Position numbers and translations under genes: made by a program
Notes under the pieces: generated by a model
Told to the model about the DNA's origin: nothing
Seen by the model: only the letters and a program-made list of their open reading frames with translations
The model's database searches: none
In this document: one piece after another, positions 54,998 to 63,284 of the stretch
How the letters are laid out: each line of letters begins with the position of its first letter
Position numbering within the stretch: the first letter of the stretch is position 1
DNA from: Bradyrhizobium sp. Arg816
Lineage (GTDB): Bacteria > Pseudomonadota > Alphaproteobacteria > Rhizobiales > Xanthobacteraceae
DNA: 64,000 nucleotides
Direction: 5' to 3'
Assembly (NCBI RefSeq): GCF_029989365.1
Contig: NZ_JAPRAQ010000001.1
Location: 992,001-1,056,000 of the forward strand

Positions 54998-55871
54998 GTG
55001 CAGTCCCCGGTCTTGAAATGGCCTTGCGTCCGATCGCGCGGCGGCCGACTTCGCCGATCATGCCGGCGAGGCTGAAAGTGAGAAGTTCGAACTTGTTCAG
55101 ATGCACGCGCTCGCGCAGGGGATCGCGCACCTTGAGCAGGCGCACGATGCGGTCGGCATAGGCCTGGATCACCGCAACGTCGACGCCGAGACGGACATCG
55201 CGGATCTCCGCAGCTAACGACCTGCCCTCGTCGAGCAGGGCTGCGTTGCGCACGGCGAGCGCATGAAGGCAGGCCAGCATCGCCGGCGGCGACTGCGTCA
55301 GCCCGAGCTGCTCGACCGAGGCGCCACTCGCGGCCAGCGCGTCGCGCGGCAGATAGACGCGATTGAGCTCGCGAAAATCCTTGCCGCAATCCTGGAGGTG
55401 GTTGTTGATCTGGAGCGCCGCGCAGAGCGCGTCCGAGGCCGCCCAGGTCGACGTGCTCTCGCCGTGGACGTCGAGCATGAAACGGCCGACCGGCATCGCC
55501 GAGTAGCGGCAATAGTGGATGACCTCGTCCCAGTTTTCGTAGCGCAGCTTGGTGACATCCATGCGGAACGCGATGAGCACGTCGAGCGCGTGGCGCGGCG
55601 CCATGCCTCGCTCGGCCAGCGCCCGCCGCAGAATGACGGCTTCGGCCTGGGTGTCGCCCTCGCCGAGCAGTTCCGCCTCGAGCAGGTCGAGATAAGCGAG
55701 CTTCTGGTCGGGCGGCAGCGTCGCGTGATCGGCGATGTCGTCGGCGGTGCGGACGAAATTGTAGTACGCCAGGATCAGCGCGCGATGGCGCGGATGAATG
55801 ATCCAGGACGCGACGGGAAAATTCTCGTCGCGGTCACCCTTGCCGGATCGCAATTCGCTCGCAGAGGTCAT
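54987..55871 (-). CDS. hpnC: HpnC, hydroxysqualene synthase
   Basis: The 294-residue protein is the second squalene-synthase-like enzyme. It carries NFVRTADDIADHA and LQINNHLQDCGKDFRELNRV, in which the second Asp-rich motif is weakened as is usual for HpnC. It converts presqualene diphosphate to hydroxysqualene. It is the first gene of the hpnC-D-E-shc-hpnG operon. Confidence 0.94.
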   Translation of the reverse strand: MTSASELRSGKGDRDENFPVASWIIHPRHRALILAYYNFVRTADDIADHATLPPDQKLAYLDLLEAELLGEGDTQAEAVILRRALAERGMAPRHALDVLIAFRMDVTKLRYENWDEVIHYCRYSAMPVGRFMLDVHGESTSTWAASDALCAALQINNHLQDCGKDFRELNRVYLPRDALAASGASVEQLGLTQSPPAMLACLHALAVRNAALLDEGRSLAAEIRDVRLGVDVAVIQAYADRIVRLLKVRDPLRERVHLNKFELLTFSLAGMIGEVGRRAIGRKAISRPGTAHDA

Positions 55872-55948
55872 CGAGGGCTGGTTTACAATCGTTTGGACAG
55901 GAAGGGCTTTTTCGCTCGCGCGGGCTCATGCCGGCGATGCCGCCGCGG

Positions 55949-55980
55949 CCCCCATATAGGGGAATACGGCCGCAAAACCA
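55949..55980 (-). promoter_or_regulatory. Possible promoter and small palindrome upstream of hpnC
   Basis: On the minus strand TTGGTT is followed after 17 bases by TATATG, which lies in the near-palindrome CCCCTATATGGGG (55949-55962). The position, 80-110 bp before the hpnC ATG, suits a promoter for the operon. The palindrome may bind a regulator. The -35 element is only a partial match. Confidence 0.35.
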
Positions 55981-56021
55981 ATCCTGTCTCTCGATGGCTG
56001 CCCTTCCGGATCCGGCCCGAA

Positions 56022-56043
56022 AAGGCGGCCCCGGGGCCGCCCT
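56022..56043 (-). terminator. Terminator of the small cysteine-bearing exported protein gene
   Basis: On the minus strand GGCGGCCCC and GGGGCCGCC form a perfect 9-bp stem followed by TTTTC. It lies 23 bp after the stop of the gene at 56064 and should separate it from the hpn operon downstream. Confidence 0.75.
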
Positions 56044-56063
56044 CGGTGGGCCAGTGGCCGAGC

Positions 56064-56297
56064 TTACTGGTTGTGGGTCTTCAGGACCTGGTCGCAGGCC
56101 TGCGAGATCTTGGCCCGGTTCTCCTTGAGGCAGGCCAAGATGGTGAAATCGCCCTGGTCGATGACCGGACGGCAGAACTTCTGCACATCGCGCGTGCAGG
56201 CCTTCTGTTCCGCGTCCGTGCCGCGTCCTGCCTGGGCGAATGCCGCCGTCGAAAGGGAGGCCGACAGCAGGGTGAGAGCGACGAGAAGCTTACGCAT
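56064..56297 (-). CDS. Small exported cysteine-bearing protein, unknown function
   Basis: The 77-residue precursor has a signal peptide (LLVALTLLSASLSTAAFA) and a mature part of about 55 residues with four cysteines (ACTRDVQKFCR, LACLKENRA, QACDQVL). The pattern resembles the cysteine-rich repeats of small periplasmic rhizobial proteins, probably with two disulfide bonds. The ATG at 56297 is well placed. It has its own terminator and lies directly upstream of hpnC. No function is known. Confidence 0.75.
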   Translation of the reverse strand: MRKLLVALTLLSASLSTAAFAQAGRGTDAEQKACTRDVQKFCRPVIDQGDFTILACLKENRAKISQACDQVLKTHNQ

Positions 56298-56754
56298 TGT
56301 ATTCCTTCATTCTGACGGCAGAACCGCACCGATCCCGGACAGCACAGGCGGACGACCGGAACGGATTGTTCTGATGGCAAGTCGCCGCGGAACGTGCGGC
56401 CTCGGAGAAGGCACAAGCACTGGCAAATGCGGCCAAATTGGCGCCACAGCCACCAAATCAGGTCTTCCCTCGCTCTTCATTGGCAGATGTAAGAGTTTGA
56501 TACTACGTCATAATTCTGGCACACCGCGTTTTGATGCGCACCTGTTGCAGAGCTGCATCTCTCCGCCCTGCTTTTCCCGCCAGAAACACAGCGAAACAGA
56601 GAGAATCGCGCAGCTTGACCTGGCGCGAGGGCGTCGTGAACCGCCGTCCCTGGCTGTCAGGCTTTGAACCAGACACAGGCTCGGAACACTAAACTTTCGA
56701 TGTGGCGAGACGTTCATCCTAAGCGAACGTCGTTCGAAAACGGGATATTCAAAA
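56298..56754. other. Intergenic gap of 457 bp, no recognisable feature
   Basis: The gap lies between two divergent small exported-protein genes. It contains scattered short A+T-rich patches, including TGATACTACGTCATAATTC near 56500, that could be promoters. No RNA gene, repeat or supported reading frame is visible. Reading frames crossing it have no domain. Confidence 0.5.
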
Positions 56755-57252
56755 ATGCAATTCTTTGGGCGATCTGGACAGGCAATCAAGGCGGCCGGCA
56801 TCGGGGCTGCGCTGCTCTTCTCAGTCTCGACAAGCCATGCTCAGTCGTCCGGACCGTTTGCAGGTTTCGACGGTGCATGGAGCGGCACTGGCACGGTGTC
56901 GCTGTCCGATGGCAGCACTGAGCGCATCCGCTGCAAGGCCGACTACAAGGTCGCAGGCACCGGCCTCAGCCTCAAGCAGGCCCTGCACTGCGCGTCCGAC
57001 AGCTACAAGTTCGACCTCACCAGCGACGTGACGAGCCAGGGCGAGCGAATCTCCGGCAACTGGAGCGAGACCAACCGCAACATCTTCGGCAACCTCCAGG
57101 GCACCGCCGGCGGCGGCCAGATCGAGGTGTTCGTCGAGGCCAACGGCTTCGCCGCCAACCTGTCGCTGCGCACAAACGGCACCAAGCAGACGGTGCAGAT
57201 CAGCTCGAAGGGCGAGATCCGCGGCGTCAACATCACGATGACGAAGGGCTGA
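56755..57252 (+). CDS. Exported hypothetical protein, beta-rich
   Basis: The 165-residue precursor begins at ATG 56755 and has a signal peptide (AAGIGAALLFSVSTSHAQS). The mature part is beta-rich, beginning FDGAWSGTGTVSLSDGSTER, with two cysteines (IRCKADY and LHCASDS), and resembles small lipocalin-like or DUF-type periplasmic proteins. I do not recognise the family with confidence. It ends at a terminator and is followed by another exported protein gene. Confidence 0.75.
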   Translation: MQFFGRSGQAIKAAGIGAALLFSVSTSHAQSSGPFAGFDGAWSGTGTVSLSDGSTERIRCKADYKVAGTGLSLKQALHCASDSYKFDLTSDVTSQGERISGNWSETNRNIFGNLQGTAGGGQIEVFVEANGFAANLSLRTNGTKQTVQISSKGEIRGVNITMTKG

Positions 57253-57278
57253 CGCCCTTCCCGCTTCGAGAGGAATAC

Positions 57279-57309
57279 GCCTCCGGTTCTCGCGAGCCGG
57301 GGGCTTTTT
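57279..57309 (+). terminator. Rho-independent terminator
   Basis: GCCTCCGG-TT-CTCG pairs with CGAG-CCGGGGGC, with one G-T pair, and is followed by TTTTT. It lies 27 bp after the beta-rich exported protein gene. A smaller hairpin, GAAGGGC-TGAC-GCCCTTC, overlaps the stop codon itself. Confidence 0.8.
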
Positions 57310-57321
57310 GCTGACACGGAC

Positions 57322-58155
57322 ATGGACCCAATTCGCAGACATCTGCTCAAGGCCGCCGGGCTCTTCGTAGCCAGTCGCGCCTTCGCCAATGACCAGCCGG
57401 GAGCGAGCATGCAGCCTTCGTCGGTGAAACCGCGTCACGTGCTCTGCTTCCTCGGCAAGGACGAGAGCCTGCTGCATCCGCCGAAGGCGGTGGCCAAGAC
57501 GATCGCGGATTTCAACTTCGAGATCGACCACACCTATTCGCAGGCCAAACCCGATCCGCACATGGAGCGGTCGTTCGGCGTGTGCTGGGATCGCGTCTTC
57601 CCGAAAGCCTGGTCTGCCGCGGACGAAGCGGCCGTGGCCAACCACAAAGCGGTGCTCTATTTGCTGAGCCCGACGCTGGAACAGCAGAAGGCAGTCGCCT
57701 TTTCGGCGGCGGCCTTGCGCATCGTCGAGGAGATGATCGAGGCCGGCGCCACCGCCGTGAAGGGCGAAAGCGCAGGCGTTGCCCACGGCCTCGAGCGGTG
57801 GCGCAGTCTCGGCGATCAGGCACGCAAGGGCGCAAAGACCAGTCAGGGCCTTGGCATGACCCTCGCCGTCGCCAAGGCGTGTCGTCTTGCTTTCGCCAAG
57901 CGTCCGCTCGGCGGCGATCGCTATTACGAGACCGTCGGCTATCACCTCGTCGGCTTGCCGGAGATCTATGTCGCGAAATCGCGCGGCAACGAATGGTCGG
58001 CGGTGATGCTCATGGAGGAGATTGCCAACGCCATGGCCGAACACGGCATCGAAGCGACGCTACGCGATCGCAAGCTTACGCTCTCGCGGGAGCAGGACTA
58101 CGCCGAGGACGATTTCAAGTTCAATCCGTGCGGGATCGTCCGCGTCGAGGCGTGA
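57322..58155 (+). CDS. Exported hypothetical protein, possible DUF4261-like
   Basis: The 277-residue protein has an N-terminal stretch (PIRRHLLKAAGLFVASRAFA) resembling a twin-arginine or short secretory leader. The mature part starts RHVLCFLGKDESLLHPPKAV and includes YYETVGYHLVGLPEIYVAKS and a C-terminal DDFKFNPCGIVRVEA. The sequence resembles DUF4261-type proteins only vaguely, so no function is given. It is convergent with the RND gene; 28 bp separate their stops. Confidence 0.65.
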   Translation: MDPIRRHLLKAAGLFVASRAFANDQPGASMQPSSVKPRHVLCFLGKDESLLHPPKAVAKTIADFNFEIDHTYSQAKPDPHMERSFGVCWDRVFPKAWSAADEAAVANHKAVLYLLSPTLEQQKAVAFSAAALRIVEEMIEAGATAVKGESAGVAHGLERWRSLGDQARKGAKTSQGLGMTLAVAKACRLAFAKRPLGGDRYYETVGYHLVGLPEIYVAKSRGNEWSAVMLMEEIANAMAEHGIEATLRDRKLTLSREQDYAEDDFKFNPCGIVRVEA

Positions 58156-58183
58156 TCAAAGGGCGGCGTATGCCGCCGCCCGC

Positions 58184-60550
58184 TCAGATCGCCGGCTTGT
58201 CGGGGCCCTGAAGCCTGGCGTGCAAATTGATCAGCCACATCGCCGTCGGCCGCAGGATGAAGAGGTCGGCGACGAGCGCCATCACCATCGAGAAGGCGCT
58301 GAGCCAGCCGAACAGCCGCAGCGACGGCAGGTCGGAGAACACGGTGACGACAAGACCGCAGGCCAGCACCAGCGTGGTCAGGATCAGCGCCGGGCCGACC
58401 AGCACTGTCGCGCGCTCCACCGCGAGCGCCGCGCCGACGCCCGGCTTGCTCTCCAGCCTGAGGCGATTGAGGAAGTGGATCGTCGCGCTCAAGCCCAGGC
58501 CGAACGAAACGGTCAGCGCCACGACACTGGCAAATTGCAGGCCCTCGCCCATCGCCCACAGCACCGTTCCCGACATCACCACCGGGAAGATACCCGGCAG
58601 GATGCAGGCGAACATCACGACCCAGGAGCGGAAGGCCAGGCCGATGAAGATCGCGACCAGCGCGAATTCGACGGTGAGGCCGCGGTTGAGCTTCTCGATC
58701 ATGCCGGCCGAATTGCGCGCGGCAATCGCGGCAAGACCCGTTACCGCGATCTCGTAGCCGGGATGCTTCTTGCGGACGGCGTCAAGTTCGGAATCGAGCT
58801 TGTCGACGATCGGTAGCAGCTGACTGGAATCCTTGTCCGGCACGCGGCCTGCGACTACGACGGCATCCTGCTCGGCGTCGATGAAGCGCCGGACCAGATG
58901 CTCGGGGATGACGTTGACATATTCCTCCAGCGTCGCGACGTCGGCGCTGCCGGCCTTGTCCGCAAGCCAGCGGCGCAGGGTCTCCAGTGACCAGACGTTG
59001 CCGACACCGGCGGCTTTCTCGACGGTCGCATGTACGTCCGCGATGGTCTGGAGCGTCTCCGGCGAGTAGAGCGTCTCACCCTTGGGGAACTGGACCAGCA
59101 CGTTGACCGGATTGGCACCGGTGAGCTTGGCATCGAGCCGGTCGCTGGCGGCAACGGCCTGGCGCTTGTCCGGCACCTGATCCGCGAGCCGGTAGCGCGG
59201 CTCCAGATTGGCGTAGATGACGCCGAGGCCGGCGACGAACAGCACCGCGATCAGGCTGAACAGGCCGGGACGGCCCACCATGCGGACCGCGATCCAGTAG
59301 CAGAAATTGCGCAGCGCCTGCACGCCGGCATCCGCGCTCTGGAACTTGGAAGCAAAGACTTTCTCGTTGCGCACGAGCAGCACGCCGAACACCGGCACCA
59401 GCGACAGCACCGCGACCAGCGCGATGATGGTGGCGGCGAGGCCCGCCTCGCCGAATTTGCGGATCAGGTCGGAGTCCGAGAATTGCAACGCAATGAAGGA
59501 AATGCCGGCGGTGCCGTGCGTCAGCACGCAGGCCGGGCCCACCACCAGCACCGCGTTCTTGAACGCGGTGAACTTGTCCTGGCCTGCGATCAGCCGGTCG
59601 CGCGCGGCGAACGTCAACTGCATCGAGTCCGAGAAGCTGATCACCATGATGAGCGGCGTCATCACGTTCAGGAACATATTGAGATTGAAATTGGCCCAGC
59701 CGAGCGCACCGAGCGCCAGCAGGATCGCGATCATCGGCGGAAACGCCGCCGCGACCATGAACGAGATCTTGCGGAAGAAGATGATGGCGATAACGCAGCC
59801 GGCCAGGATGCCGAGGATGTTGTAGGTCAGCCCGTCACGCTCGACCGCGTTGCGGATCTCGAGCTGCATCACCGGCACGCCGGAGAGCTGCACGTTGAGG
59901 CCGGTATCGCCGAGGTCTTCCTTCATCAGCGCACGGATGTCGCCGACGGTCTTGGTCAGCTTGCTGGAGGCGACCACCTCCGGATCGAGCGAGAGCACGA
60001 TCAGCGCCAGCGTGCCGTCCTCCGACAACAGCTTGCCGCGGATGATCTCGTTGTTCTTGACGGTCTCGATGAACTTGTCATAGGCCGCGCCCTCGGGCAG
60101 TTCGGGCGGGAACAGCGCCGCCGGCAGCTTGCCCGGCGCCGGCGCTTGGCGCGCCGAGAACAGCGAGACGAGGCCACGCGTGCCTTCGACCAGCTGCATG
60201 TCGGTGACGAAGTCGCGCAGCTTCTCGAGGTTATTCCGCGCCAGGAGGGTCTTGCCCTCGACCACGACGAGGACGTCGAATTCCTCGGCCGGAAACTTCT
60301 TTGTCACCGCTTCATACTGGCGGAATTCCGGCGTGTTGGACCGGAACAGCTGCGACAGCGAATCGTCGATCTTGATCCGGTGAATGCCGAACACGGCACC
60401 GACGATCAGGGCGAGCAGAACGATGCAGGAGACGATCGGGGCCCGGACGGCGATCAGCCCGATGCGCTCGAGCCCGAAGGCGATCGAGGACGTCGGTCCC
60501 TGCTCGACCTTGTCGACATGAACCTCATTCTCGCGGTGCTTTTCGAGCAT
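58184..60550 (-). CDS. RND/MMPL superfamily transporter, HpnN paralogue
   Basis: The 788-residue protein starts at ATG 60550 (MLEKHRENEV). It has a first helix at IVSCIVLLALIVGAVFGIH, two blocks of five or six helices around residues 220-420 and 620-780, and two large periplasmic loops. Its order of segments resembles HpnN, but it is about 75 residues shorter and diverged. It lies between the hpn operon and eutC-hpnP. Lipid or hopanoid transport is inference; other MMPL cargos are possible. No adaptor gene is adjacent. Confidence 0.8.
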   Translation of the reverse strand: MLEKHRENEVHVDKVEQGPTSSIAFGLERIGLIAVRAPIVSCIVLLALIVGAVFGIHRIKIDDSLSQLFRSNTPEFRQYEAVTKKFPAEEFDVLVVVEGKTLLARNNLEKLRDFVTDMQLVEGTRGLVSLFSARQAPAPGKLPAALFPPELPEGAAYDKFIETVKNNEIIRGKLLSEDGTLALIVLSLDPEVVASSKLTKTVGDIRALMKEDLGDTGLNVQLSGVPVMQLEIRNAVERDGLTYNILGILAGCVIAIIFFRKISFMVAAAFPPMIAILLALGALGWANFNLNMFLNVMTPLIMVISFSDSMQLTFAARDRLIAGQDKFTAFKNAVLVVGPACVLTHGTAGISFIALQFSDSDLIRKFGEAGLAATIIALVAVLSLVPVFGVLLVRNEKVFASKFQSADAGVQALRNFCYWIAVRMVGRPGLFSLIAVLFVAGLGVIYANLEPRYRLADQVPDKRQAVAASDRLDAKLTGANPVNVLVQFPKGETLYSPETLQTIADVHATVEKAAGVGNVWSLETLRRWLADKAGSADVATLEEYVNVIPEHLVRRFIDAEQDAVVVAGRVPDKDSSQLLPIVDKLDSELDAVRKKHPGYEIAVTGLAAIAARNSAGMIEKLNRGLTVEFALVAIFIGLAFRSWVVMFACILPGIFPVVMSGTVLWAMGEGLQFASVVALTVSFGLGLSATIHFLNRLRLESKPGVGAALAVERATVLVGPALILTTLVLACGLVVTVFSDLPSLRLFGWLSAFSMVMALVADLFILRPTAMWLINLHARLQGPDKPAI

Positions 60551-60758
60551 GCCTTGTCCAGTTCCTAAATCGGCTCGGGTCTGTGAGCTTATTGCGTCCC
60601 GCGAACGGCTTGAAAATGCCATACCAATGGGAGGCTTGCCCTTTGAAAATGCGCGGAAAATCGCCGCGAGGGGTTTAGCAGGTCCAAACGCCCTCTCGCA
60701 AGCGCGCGCAAGCGCACAAATTGGATCAACATGCGGCGATTTCGACCCTTGATATCGG

Positions 60759-61541
60759 TCATTCCGGCCGAATCGTCCCGATTCGAGCGGGAGGATCGCC
60801 GCTCTCGTCTTTCAGCGCCACGCCGGTGACCTCCCGGGCCATCCCCTCACGGACCAGCCAGGCGATCTTGAAGGCGGCCTCGTCATGGCTCAACCCGGCC
60901 TTGTGGATGTTCGAGACGCAATTGCGTTCGGCATCGGTACGGCCCGGCTTCGGCGCGAAGGTCAGATAGGCGCCGAGGCTGTCGGGCGCGGACAGGCCCG
61001 GCCGCTCGCCGATCAGTGTCACCACCATGCGCGCGCCGAGAATGGCGCCGATCTCGTCGCCGAGCGCGACGCGCGCGCCTGAGGCGACAACGACATGTCC
61101 GATCGCGACGTCGTCGCCTTCCGCGAGCAGCGGCAGCAGGTGAGACACCAGCGCCACCGCATGGGCATGGACCGCCGCCGCCGACAGGCCGTCGCCGATC
61201 ACGACCGCGAGCTGGCACGGCTCCGAGCCATGTCGTGCCAACAGTTCGGCCGAGCCGGCATCGAGTTGTCGTCCCAGATCCGGCCGCCGCAAATAATCCC
61301 TGCGCTCGACCGCCTGGCTCCGCGTCTCGGTGACGATGAGGCCAAGCGCGCGGAGATCGGCGACCAGACGCGGCGCGTCGAACACTGCATGCACGGCATC
61401 GCGGGCGCGGGCATGGTCCAGCGTGAAATCCAGCAAGGCCCTTGTCGGCACGCTCGCGCCGCTTCGGCCGAGCGCGACGCGCGCGGGCGTGAGCGACCGC
61501 AGATCGAGGGTCGGGCGGCGCGGGACGGCCGGGTCAGACAT
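60759..61541 (-). CDS. eutC: Ethanolamine ammonia-lyase small subunit EutC
   Basis: The 260-residue protein matches EutC. The family segments [55 protein letters not shown] and [16 protein letters not shown] are all visible. With EutB it forms the adenosylcobalamin enzyme that cleaves ethanolamine to acetaldehyde and ammonia. Its ATG is 6 bp after the hpnP stop, so it is probably translated from the same message as hpnP. In most genomes eutC follows eutB directly; here hpnP lies between them. Confidence 0.95.
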   Translation of the reverse strand: MSDPAVPRRPTLDLRSLTPARVALGRSGASVPTRALLDFTLDHARARDAVHAVFDAPRLVADLRALGLIVTETRSQAVERRDYLRRPDLGRQLDAGSAELLARHGSEPCQLAVVIGDGLSAAAVHAHAVALVSHLLPLLAEGDDVAIGHVVVASGARVALGDEIGAILGARMVVTLIGERPGLSAPDSLGAYLTFAPKPGRTDAERNCVSNIHKAGLSHDEAAFKIAWLVREGMAREVTGVALKDESGDPPARIGTIRPE

Positions 61542-61547
61542 GTCGCG

Positions 61548-63134
61548 TCATTCGGCGGGAACGGAGGCCTCGCGCAGCCGCAGCGAATAGTTCGAGGCGT
61601 TCTGCTTGCCGCTGGAGGCCGCGCGCGCAAAGGTGATGAGATGGTGCGCGATCAAGGTGCAGCCAATCAGCCCTTCGAGGTCGCCGCGCTTGATGCGTCC
61701 GAGCGCAAACTTCCAGAACACGCGCCTGTAGTCGCCGAGCACGCCGACCTTCCAGAAGATGTTGCGTAGCATGACGAGACCGCGCCGGATGTTGGGCCAG
61801 GTCTTCATCTCGTCCGGTGTCGGCATCTTCAGGCGGTGCACATAGACGTTGTCGCATTGATATTGGAAGCGCGCGTAGACCTTCTCGGGCTCGTAGGCGA
61901 CGCTCATGGCGTGCTTCCAGGATGCGACGACCTCGTCATAGGGCAACAGGAAGTCGACGTTGGAATCGCGGCCGTCATCCTCGATCAGGCGTCCCTCGCG
62001 CTCCAGACGGTCCCACAGCGGCGTCTTCGGCAGCGCCTGGAGCAGGTTGATCGTGAGCAGCGGAATCCGGGACTCCTCGACGAAGGCCAGCAGCGCCTCC
62101 GAGGTGTTCGGCTTGTCGGTGTCGAGCCCCATGATGATGCCGGACACGACCTCCATGCCGTAGGAATTGATCGTTTGCACGCCCTCGAGGATCGGGACCA
62201 TCATGTTGTGGTCCTTGTGCATCGCCTTCAGCGCGTCGGGATCGGGCGTCTCGATGCCGCAGAAGATGGTGATGAAATAGGCCTCGCGCATCTTCTCGAG
62301 GATCTCGGGCCGCTTGGCGATGTTGAGCGTCGCCTCGCAGGCGAGCCGCACCACATAGCCGGTCCGCTTCTGCCATTCGATCAGATGCGGCAGCAGGTCC
62401 ATCGCCGCCTTGCGGTTGCCGATGAAATTGTCGTCGACGAAATAGACCGTGTCGGTCATGCCGCATTCGCGCAGGCGGTCGAGCTCGGCGATGATCTGCT
62501 CGGGCGACTTAAGGCGTGGATTGCGGCCGTAGAGGCCGGGGATGTCGCAGAACTCGCACTGATAGGGGCAGCCGCTGGAATACTGGATGCTGCCGAGGAA
62601 GTACTTCTTCACGTCGGCGAGTTCGTAGGCCGGGATCGGAAACTCCGTCATCGGCACGCGGTCCTTGGTGGTGAGCACCACCTGCTCCCCGGGACGCGAC
62701 GTGTCGCGCGCCAACATCTCGAGCAACTGATTGGTGGCGTCGCCGAGCTCGCCGACATGGAGATAGTCGAACGACGGATAATAGTCCGGGCAGGCGCTGA
62801 CGGAGGGACCGCCGAGCGCGACCGGGAGATCGAATTCATGGGCGCGGCGGCAGATGTCGTTCATCTGCTGGCGCTGGATGTGCATGCCGCTGACGAAGAC
62901 CGCCTCCGCCCACGCGAACTCTTCGTTGGTCGCGCGACGGAGATTCTCGTCGACGAACTTGACCTCCCAGTCCTCGGGCAGATAGGCCGCGAGCAGCAAA
63001 AGCCCCTGCGGGGGCATGAAGGCGCGGACGCCGTCGGTCAATGGATAGGAATGCTCGAACGTCCCGAACGACGAGGTGTACCGCGGAAACACGCACAGAA
63101 TCCGCCGGGCCGTACCGTTACTTTCAGCTCGCAT
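61548..63134 (-). CDS. hpnP: HpnP, hopanoid C-2 methylase
   Basis: The 528-residue protein is a cobalamin-binding radical SAM methylase. The N-terminal part (about residues 1-160) is the B12-binding Rossmann-like domain, with FMPPQGLLLLAAYLPEDW and VALGGPSVSACPDYYPSFDY. The radical SAM motif CPYQCEFC has cysteines at 189, 193 and 196. The C-terminal half carries the family-specific ISRIPLLTINLLQALPKTPL-type segment. It adds the C-2 methyl group that makes 2-methylhopanoids. ATG 63134 has a GGGGGAG site. It lies 150 bp after eutB and 6 bp before eutC. Other B12 radical SAM enzymes share the layout, so the hopanoid context and sequence together decide. Confidence 0.93.
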   Translation of the reverse strand: MRAESNGTARRILCVFPRYTSSFGTFEHSYPLTDGVRAFMPPQGLLLLAAYLPEDWEVKFVDENLRRATNEEFAWAEAVFVSGMHIQRQQMNDICRRAHEFDLPVALGGPSVSACPDYYPSFDYLHVGELGDATNQLLEMLARDTSRPGEQVVLTTKDRVPMTEFPIPAYELADVKKYFLGSIQYSSGCPYQCEFCDIPGLYGRNPRLKSPEQIIAELDRLRECGMTDTVYFVDDNFIGNRKAAMDLLPHLIEWQKRTGYVVRLACEATLNIAKRPEILEKMREAYFITIFCGIETPDPDALKAMHKDHNMMVPILEGVQTINSYGMEVVSGIIMGLDTDKPNTSEALLAFVEESRIPLLTINLLQALPKTPLWDRLEREGRLIEDDGRDSNVDFLLPYDEVVASWKHAMSVAYEPEKVYARFQYQCDNVYVHRLKMPTPDEMKTWPNIRRGLVMLRNIFWKVGVLGDYRRVFWKFALGRIKRGDLEGLIGCTLIAHHLITFARAASSGKQNASNYSLRLREASVPAE

Positions 63135-63284
63135 CAAAGCTCCCCCGCCACGGTCGACATAGCTGCGGAAATTGCCAGCCAGACCATAGCGTAATGCTGT
63201 CGGCGGAATTTCTCAATATTGTGGCAGGACGATAATTCCGAGAGGGACCAATGGTTTCCTATGAGCCCGGGCGCTCCCGCCGCG

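Noticed and set aside
63135..63284. EcfG (GGAAC-N16/17-CGTT) promoter before hpnP
   Set aside because: General stress control of hpnP is described in a related organism, so I looked for it. GGAAAC and GGAATT occur but no CGTT lies at the right spacing.
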